64,000 nucleotides of DNA from Akkermansiaceae bacterium (GTDB taxonomy: Bacteria > Verrucomicrobiota > Verrucomicrobiia > Verrucomicrobiales > Akkermansiaceae). Positions 58,887 to 64,000 of this stretch are shown here, in pieces. The stretch spans positions 1 to 64,000 of the forward strand of contig SUVL01000010.1 of the NCBI GenBank assembly GCA_015062005.1, read 5' to 3'. The translations under genes were made by a program, and so were the position numbers. The notes under the pieces are model-generated. The model was given only the letters and a program-made list of their open reading frames with translations. It made no database searches and had not been told where the DNA came from. Position 1 is the stretch's first letter; each line of letters starts with the position of its first letter.

Positions 58887-60107
58887 ATGAAGATTCAGGA
58901 TAAGGAAGTTCCTACTCTCTTCCAGCGCAAGATTTGTTGGGCGGCACTCACCGGGGTGGCGCTGGTGGTGGTGGTTTCGTTGGTGTTCGGTTTATTATTC
59001 GGTCTGGGCAGTCTGTTTGTGGCCTTGGAGCCTGTGCTGCTGCCGGTGGTGATTGCCGGGTTCCTGGCGTATCTTCTTTCACCCTGTGTGGCGCTGGTGC
59101 AGAAGCGCATCACCCGCCGCATCTGGGCGGTGGTGTCGGTGATGTCGATTGCCTGTGTCCTGCTGGTGGGCCTGGGGCTCACGATAGTGCCGCCGCTGGT
59201 GCAGCAGACGGGCGATTTGATTTCCAAGCGCGAACAGATCCTGGAGAGCGTGGTGGAGGGGGGCAAGGCCCAGCTGGCAGAGAACCGGCTGCTGCAGAAG
59301 GGGGTGGATATGCTTTACAGCAAGATGCTGAAGGATGCCCGCGCATCGGAACTGCCTCTGGAGGATTACGAAGACCTTTCCCAGGAAACGACTTATGAAG
59401 GTAAGCTGACGGCTATTCTCAGCTTTAATTCATCCTATCTGACGGAGAAGGTCCTGGGCTGGCTCACCGCCGGCACCCGGGCGCTTTCCGGTGTGTCCAT
59501 GGCCTTTATCGGCACGATTATGGTGCCGGTGTTCCTCTTCTATTTCCTGCTGGAAAGTGCCAGCATTGCCAGGAACTGGCACACCGTGCTGCCCATCCGC
59601 CGCTCAGCCTTCCGCGAGGAAGTGGTGGAAACCCTGCAGGAAATCAATAACTACATCATCTCCTTTGTGCGCGGGCAGATGCTCGTGAGCGTGATTGACG
59701 GCATCATCCTGGCGGTTGCGCTGAAAATCATGGGCCTTCCTTATGCCGTGACGATTGCCGCCGCTGCCGCCCTGCTGGGCATCATCCCCTACCTGGGCAT
59801 GATTTCCACCTGGATTCCCGCCGTGCTCATAGCCTGGTTCACCTGGCACGATGTGAGCCACGTGCTTATCGTGACCGCCATTTTCGGCTGTGTGAGCCAG
59901 TTCGACGGCTGGGTGCTTCAGCCGCGCATCGTGGGCAGCCGCGTGAAGATGCACGACCTCACTGTCATGTTCTCCGTGCTCTTCTGGAGCTATGTCATCG
60001 GCGGTGTGGTGGGTGCCCTGCTGGCGGTGCCCCTCACGGCGTCCATCAAGGTTATCTTTACGCGATACATATGGTCCTCCTACCGTTCTGCCGGTGAACA
60101 AAAGTAA
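58887..60107 (+). CDS. AI-2E family transporter (PerM/YdiK-type membrane protein)
   Basis: 406 residues with about seven spans: an N-terminal pair (LTGVALVVVVSLVFGLLFGL; VIAGFLAYLLSPCVALVQKR), a long soluble insert near 110-190, then the C-terminal cluster. The conserved block is GIIPYLGMISTWIPAVLIAW, with QPRIVGSRVKMHDLTVMFSV near the end. Members export diverse small molecules or ions; the AI-2 name comes from one E. coli member and does not fix a substrate. Confidence 0.9.
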   Translation: MKIQDKEVPTLFQRKICWAALTGVALVVVVSLVFGLLFGLGSLFVALEPVLLPVVIAGFLAYLLSPCVALVQKRITRRIWAVVSVMSIACVLLVGLGLTIVPPLVQQTGDLISKREQILESVVEGGKAQLAENRLLQKGVDMLYSKMLKDARASELPLEDYEDLSQETTYEGKLTAILSFNSSYLTEKVLGWLTAGTRALSGVSMAFIGTIMVPVFLFYFLLESASIARNWHTVLPIRRSAFREEVVETLQEINNYIISFVRGQMLVSVIDGIILAVALKIMGLPYAVTIAAAAALLGIIPYLGMISTWIPAVLIAWFTWHDVSHVLIVTAIFGCVSQFDGWVLQPRIVGSRVKMHDLTVMFSVLFWSYVIGGVVGALLAVPLTASIKVIFTRYIWSSYRSAGEQK

Positions 60108-60120
60108 CATTGGAATCTGT

Positions 60121-61824
60121 ATGAGTGTTATTAACGAAATGAAACAGTTGCTGGGGAAATTCCGCTTGCTGCGAATATTATTGCAGATATGCGGAGTATA
60201 TTTGTTTTGTGTGTTGTTGCATCCGCTGTTTTTTGATGCTGATGGTGTGGCATTGATAGCAATGCAGGTGTACGGGGTGGCATTTGCTGCTGCTTTTATA
60301 TACATATGCGTACTCATTCCGTATGCCGGCGTGGGAATATACATGGTGGTTTCCTTTATTGCATGTGTGCTTGCATATGCCTTTCATGCTTTCGGCTATC
60401 AGTTGTCGGATGAGCTTATTTATGCTGCATTTCAGACGAATGCGGAGGAAACAGGTGCTTTTATTTCATCCTTTTTCCTGTTCTATGTAACGGGAAAACT
60501 GACTCTGCTTGCTGCCCTCTTTTATTTTATGAGGTATCTGAGTGGCGCTTCTCGAAAGATGGGAGTTATTCGGCGCTTGCTCTGCTTATCTGTGGCTTCT
60601 GTGGCTTTCCTGGCTATTTACCTCCTTCCATCAACGGTGTTTTTCAGGATTAAGTGGGAAGACCCGACAATCAATGAACGGATTGTGCGAAACTTTTCTC
60701 CCAATAATTATCGCTGGCATCCGTTCTTTTCGCTTCCGGAACAGAGACCTCCTTTTGAGCCCTTCATGGAAAATTACCGTTTGCCGTTTTCGGATTTGAA
60801 AAAACTCGTTCAGGGGATACGGGAGTACTACACTGATTTGGAGTTGCATAATGTTGCTGATGATAATTCTGTTGCAACTCTGGATGATGAGTTTATCTGC
60901 ATTCTGGTGATTGGAGAGAGTGTCCGGGCGGATCGTTTCGGCCTGAATGGGTATGCCCGCAACACGACCCCGCGTTTGGCGCAGATTCCGGGTCTGTGTA
61001 ATTTCTCCAATATGTTCTCGTATGGTGGTTCCACGGAGTTCAGCTTCCGGTCTATCTTTACCGGGCTCACCATGGAAGAGGAACGGGTCAGCAGGACATC
61101 CTTTGTATCCATTCTCGCTAAACATGGATTCCGTTGCTGTTATTACGCAGAGAATGCGGATGATATGACCAAAACGCGGCTGGGGGATGAGACGATAGGT
61201 AAGTTTCTGGACGAACGCAGTACGCTGAAGGGGAGTATCAAGGAAGTGGCTGAAACGGTGCTTGAAAGAATATCTGTTTCTCCTGCGAAACACCAATTCA
61301 TTATCTTGCAGAATGGGACGGGGCATTATCCCTATTCGCATGATTCGGCTTATACAGTATTCACTCCCAGCCAGCAGGCAGATGGCGCGGATGATGATGC
61401 CCGCACTGGATTACTGAACGACTATGATAACTGTATTGTTGCGGCAGATGCTTTTATGGCGGAGTTGATTGAGGGGGTGAAAGGGAGAAATGCTGTATTG
61501 TTGTACGTTGCTGACCATGGCGAGCTGTTGGGCGAGGATGGTAAGTGGAATCACGGTGATTCCACGAATCCGTACCTGAGACACGTCCCTGCCTTTGCGT
61601 GGTTTTCGGATGAGTATTGCTCCAGGCATGCGGGTGAAGTTGCTGAATTCCAGAGAATTAAAGACAAACCTCTGGTGCATGGCCAGATTTTCAAGACGGT
61701 GTTGAGACTGTGCCGTATCCGGACTGAAGCAGAAACAAATATGGACGATTTTATCAGGGCAGATGTGCGGCAGCACCCCAATAACCTGCCTGATTCAATC
61801 TTGCGGAAGATAGATGCCCTCTGA
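60121..61824 (+). CDS. Phosphoethanolamine-transferase-like (EptA/sulfatase fold) membrane enzyme
   Basis: 567 residues. Five N-terminal spans (to about 180), then a periplasmic alkaline-phosphatase-fold domain. Metal and catalytic text: LVIGESVRADRFGLNGYARN, FSYGGSTEFSFRSIFTGL (nucleophile region, S/T), and YVADHGELLGEDGKWNHGD (Asp, His). HGHY-type text appears as NGTGHYPY. It would decorate lipid A or another surface glycan with phosphoethanolamine. ATG 60121 is chosen. It is more AT-rich than its neighbours and uses different codons, which may indicate acquisition. Confidence 0.83.
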   Translation: MSVINEMKQLLGKFRLLRILLQICGVYLFCVLLHPLFFDADGVALIAMQVYGVAFAAAFIYICVLIPYAGVGIYMVVSFIACVLAYAFHAFGYQLSDELIYAAFQTNAEETGAFISSFFLFYVTGKLTLLAALFYFMRYLSGASRKMGVIRRLLCLSVASVAFLAIYLLPSTVFFRIKWEDPTINERIVRNFSPNNYRWHPFFSLPEQRPPFEPFMENYRLPFSDLKKLVQGIREYYTDLELHNVADDNSVATLDDEFICILVIGESVRADRFGLNGYARNTTPRLAQIPGLCNFSNMFSYGGSTEFSFRSIFTGLTMEEERVSRTSFVSILAKHGFRCCYYAENADDMTKTRLGDETIGKFLDERSTLKGSIKEVAETVLERISVSPAKHQFIILQNGTGHYPYSHDSAYTVFTPSQQADGADDDARTGLLNDYDNCIVAADAFMAELIEGVKGRNAVLLYVADHGELLGEDGKWNHGDSTNPYLRHVPAFAWFSDEYCSRHAGEVAEFQRIKDKPLVHGQIFKTVLRLCRIRTEAETNMDDFIRADVRQHPNNLPDSILRKIDAL

Positions 61825-61896
61825 TTTCAGATAAAGCAGATGTGGGATGTAGTTTTTTACCCCGTGTCATATTCTGTTTGTGGGGTTGACGCGGGC

Positions 61897-61925
61897 TTGC
61901 AAATGACCGGGGCTTGTGATACAAT
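61897..61925 (+). promoter_or_regulatory. secA promoter
   Basis: TTGCAA (61897-61902), 17 bp, TACAAT (61920-61925), about 70 nt upstream of ATG 61996. The leader is GC-rich (gcgcaccgcatgccgcgtgcgc) with a potential hairpin. Confidence 0.6.
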
Positions 61926-61995
61926 CGCGCACCGCATGCCGCGTGCGCGGGCGTGTCGCGTAGTGTCATCTGATATTTTCTGAAAGTTTTTCAAT

Positions 61996-64000
61996 ATGAT
62001 TAAGTGGATTCTGAATAAAATCGTGGGTTCCAAGAACCAGCGCGAAGTGCGCAAGTTGAAACCGGTGGTGCGCCGCATCCTGGATCTGGAAAAAGCCTGG
62101 GCAGAGAAGGACCGCGATTTCCTGCTGGGCAAGACCCGCGAGTGGCAGGCGCACCTGCACCGCTTCACCCCCATGGATCTGCCCACCCGCGGTGTGGTGC
62201 TGGCTTCCTCCCCTGAGCAGCTGCAGGGCTATGCCGACCAGTTGAATGCCCGCTTTGAATCCCTGGCCCCGGAGTTCCCCAAGCTGCCCCGTGTGGAGGC
62301 CACGGTAGAATCCATCGAGGCCGCTAAGAAGGCGCTGGCTGAGGTGGAGCCGAAGTTTGCCAAGCTGCGTGCCAAGTATCTGGAAACGATTCTGCCCGAG
62401 GCATTTGCCGTGGTGAAGTGCGGTGCGCGCCTCCTCTGCGGGCAGACGGTGGATGTGTGCGGCACCCCCATCAAGTGGGATATGGTGCATTTTGATGTGC
62501 AGCTCATCGGCGGTATTTCGCTGCACCGCGGTTTCATTGCGGAAATGGCCACGGGTGAGGGCAAGACCCTGGTGGCTACGCTGCCGGTTTACCTGAACGC
62601 CCTCACCGGCATGGGTGTGCATGTGGTCACCGTGAACGATTACCTGGCCCGCCGCGACTCCATGTGGATGGGGGCGCTCTTCTCCTTCCTGGGTCTCACC
62701 GTGGGTTGCATCCAGAGCATGATGCCCAGCGACCTGCGCCGCCGCCAGTATGCCCAGGATATCACCTACGGCACCAACTCCGAGTTCGGTTTCGACTACC
62801 TGCGCGACAACGGCATGGCCTCCAGCAAGGATGCCCAGGTGCAGCGCGGTCACTACTTTGCCATCATCGACGAGGTGGACTCCATCCTTATCGACGAGGC
62901 GCGCACGCCGCTCATCATTTCCGGACCTGCCGTCATCGAGCACGAGCAGCAGTATGATACCCTCAAGCCGCTCATCGAGAAAGTGGTGCGCAAGCAGGTG
63001 GAGCTCTGCAACGACCTCATGGAAAAGGCTATCGAGTACGCCAAGGCCGGTGATACCGAGCGCGCCGGGCGCTGCCTGTTCAAGGTGAAGCTGGGCCAGC
63101 CGCGCAACCGCGCCTTCATGCGTTCCCAGCAGGATCCGGACTACCGCCGCATGGTCGAGAAGTACGAGCTCTTCCTCTACCAGGACCCCCGCAAGATTGA
63201 GCTCTTCAAGCTTAAGGAGGAACTTTACTACACCATCGATGAGAAGACCCACGATGCCGACCTCATGGAAATGGGCCGCGAGGTCATCAGCCCCGGGCAC
63301 CCGGAGAACTTCGTGCTGCCGGATATCGGCACCGAGTTCGTGAATATCGATGAGGATGAGAAGCTGAGCGAGCGCGAGAAGGAAGCCCGCAAGACCGCCC
63401 TCATGAAGCGCCTGGATGAGACCGGCGTGCGTCTGCACACCACCAGCCAGCTGCTGAAGGCCTACACCATTTACGAAAAGGACGTGGAGTACGTGGTGAA
63501 GGACAACAAGATTGTCATCATTGACCAGAACACCGGCCGCGAGATGCCGGGCCGCCGCTGGAGCGAAGGCCTGCACCAGGCCGTGGAAGCCAAGGAAGGC
63601 GTGGAGGTGGAGGCCGAGAACATGACCTACGCCACCATCACCATCCAGAACTACTTCCGCCTGTACAGCCGCCTGGCCGGCATGACCGGCACCGCTGAGA
63701 CCGAGGCTGCTGAGTTCCACGATATCTACAAGCTGGACGTGCTGCCCATCCCCACGAACCGTCCCTGCATCCGCGAGGACCAGAATGACCTCATCTTCCG
63801 CAGCCGCCGCGAGAAGTTCAACGCCGTGGTGGCCAAGATTGTGGAGCTGCACAAGAAGGGGCAGCCCGTGCTGGTGGGTACCGCCAGTGTGGAAGCCTCT
63901 GAGACGCTTTCCCGCATGCTGAGCTTTGCCAAGGTGCCGCACGAGGTGCTGAATGCCAAGAATCACCAGCGCGAAGCCGAGATTGTGGCCCGCGCCGGCC
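61996..64000 (+). CDS. secA: Preprotein translocase ATPase SecA (5' part, truncated by window end)
   Basis: 668 codons visible, open to the window edge. NBD1: [20 protein letters not shown] (Walker A), [52 protein letters not shown] (Walker B). The preprotein-crosslinking domain and NBD2 begin later ([39 protein letters not shown]). About 60 extra residues lie between the first helix ([14 protein letters not shown]) and the conserved [18 protein letters not shown] further charged insert lies near 325-420, as in Bacteroidetes/Chlamydiae-type SecA. The start is [20 protein letters not shown]. Confidence 0.96.
   Translation, partial: MIKWILNKIVGSKNQREVRKLKPVVRRILDLEKAWAEKDRDFLLGKTREWQAHLHRFTPMDLPTRGVVLASSPEQLQGYADQLNARFESLAPEFPKLPRVEATVESIEAAKKALAEVEPKFAKLRAKYLETILPEAFAVVKCGARLLCGQTVDVCGTPIKWDMVHFDVQLIGGISLHRGFIAEMATGEGKTLVATLPVYLNALTGMGVHVVTVNDYLARRDSMWMGALFSFLGLTVGCIQSMMPSDLRRRQYAQDITYGTNSEFGFDYLRDNGMASSKDAQVQRGHYFAIIDEVDSILIDEARTPLIISGPAVIEHEQQYDTLKPLIEKVVRKQVELCNDLMEKAIEYAKAGDTERAGRCLFKVKLGQPRNRAFMRSQQDPDYRRMVEKYELFLYQDPRKIELFKLKEELYYTIDEKTHDADLMEMGREVISPGHPENFVLPDIGTEFVNIDEDEKLSEREKEARKTALMKRLDETGVRLHTTSQLLKAYTIYEKDVEYVVKDNKIVIIDQNTGREMPGRRWSEGLHQAVEAKEGVEVEAENMTYATITIQNYFRLYSRLAGMTGTAETEAAEFHDIYKLDVLPIPTNRPCIREDQNDLIFRSRREKFNAVVAKIVELHKKGQPVLVGTASVEASETLSRMLSFAKVPHEVLNAKNHQREAEIVARAG

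Noticed and set aside
61966..63966. 666-codon minus-strand frame over secA
   Set aside because: Antisense shadow; the plus strand carries canonical SecA motifs throughout.

Overview
This is a contiguous bacterial chromosome segment of about 56-58% G+C by eye. It is dense in housekeeping genes, Gram-negative (lpxA, an outer-membrane beta-barrel, Wza/Wzc-type export), and carries many lipoproteins and L,D-transpeptidases. Protein style, a Q/N-rich extension on Rho, and the mix of mucosal-type glycosyltransferases suggest a Verrucomicrobiota member, possibly close to Akkermansia. That assignment rests on recall and was not searched.

Layout. 0-5 kb: an accessory island. Tandem hairpin-repeat arrays (1-205, 3381-3616, 4021-4432) alternate with a divergent pair made of a glycosyltransferase operon (minus) and a tyrosine recombinase (plus), and with a four-helix-bundle gene. 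The glycosyltransferase/recombinase intergenic region is bracketed by a perfect 15-bp inverted repeat placed between -35 and -10 positions, which looks like an invertible promoter. 5-8.4 kb: rubrerythrin, a HEPN/MNT pair, leuB, apaG and a secreted protein. 8.5-13.8 kb: a processive GT2 with an L,D-transpeptidase, purD, and an AlbA-type ATPase followed by out-of-frame EPIN-coding repeats. 13.8-22 kb: two M42 peptidases, ychF, dus, two tandem L,D-transpeptidases, an acyltransferase, and a 452-bp array of perfect hairpins (16948-17399). 22-29.3 kb: ilvN, a gamma-carbonic-anhydrase-like protein, the nrnA-truB-ribF operon, then thiD and gatCA on the minus strand.

29.4-41.6 kb: two tRNA-Gly genes and an exopolysaccharide locus (beta-barrel, Wzc-type tyrosine autokinase, Wza-type export protein, GT28-like transferase, Wzy-like polymerase) interleaved with coaX, acpP, a degenerate LysM/YkuD protein and ilvB. 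41.6-52.5 kb: rpsO, an NfeD/flotillin pair, a HAD hydrolase, lepA, a remnant of a type I restriction subunit, an AAA/DUF4143 ATPase, rho, yebC and tRNA-Pro. 52.6-64 kb: two uncharacterised membrane proteins, map, lpxA, gph, a TMEM43-like protein, an AI-2E family transporter, a phosphoethanolamine-transferase-like enzyme, and secA running off the end.

Promoters are unusually readable: TTGAC-like, 17 bp, TAtaaT-like. In at least ten genes the -10 box lies only 6-9 nt before the start codon, implying leaderless mRNAs. The same geometry makes the candidate invertible promoter easy to interpret: inversion would place TTGACT 18 bp from a TATCCT that sits 8 nt before the glycosyltransferase start. 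In the orientation shown, the same -35 points at the recombinase.
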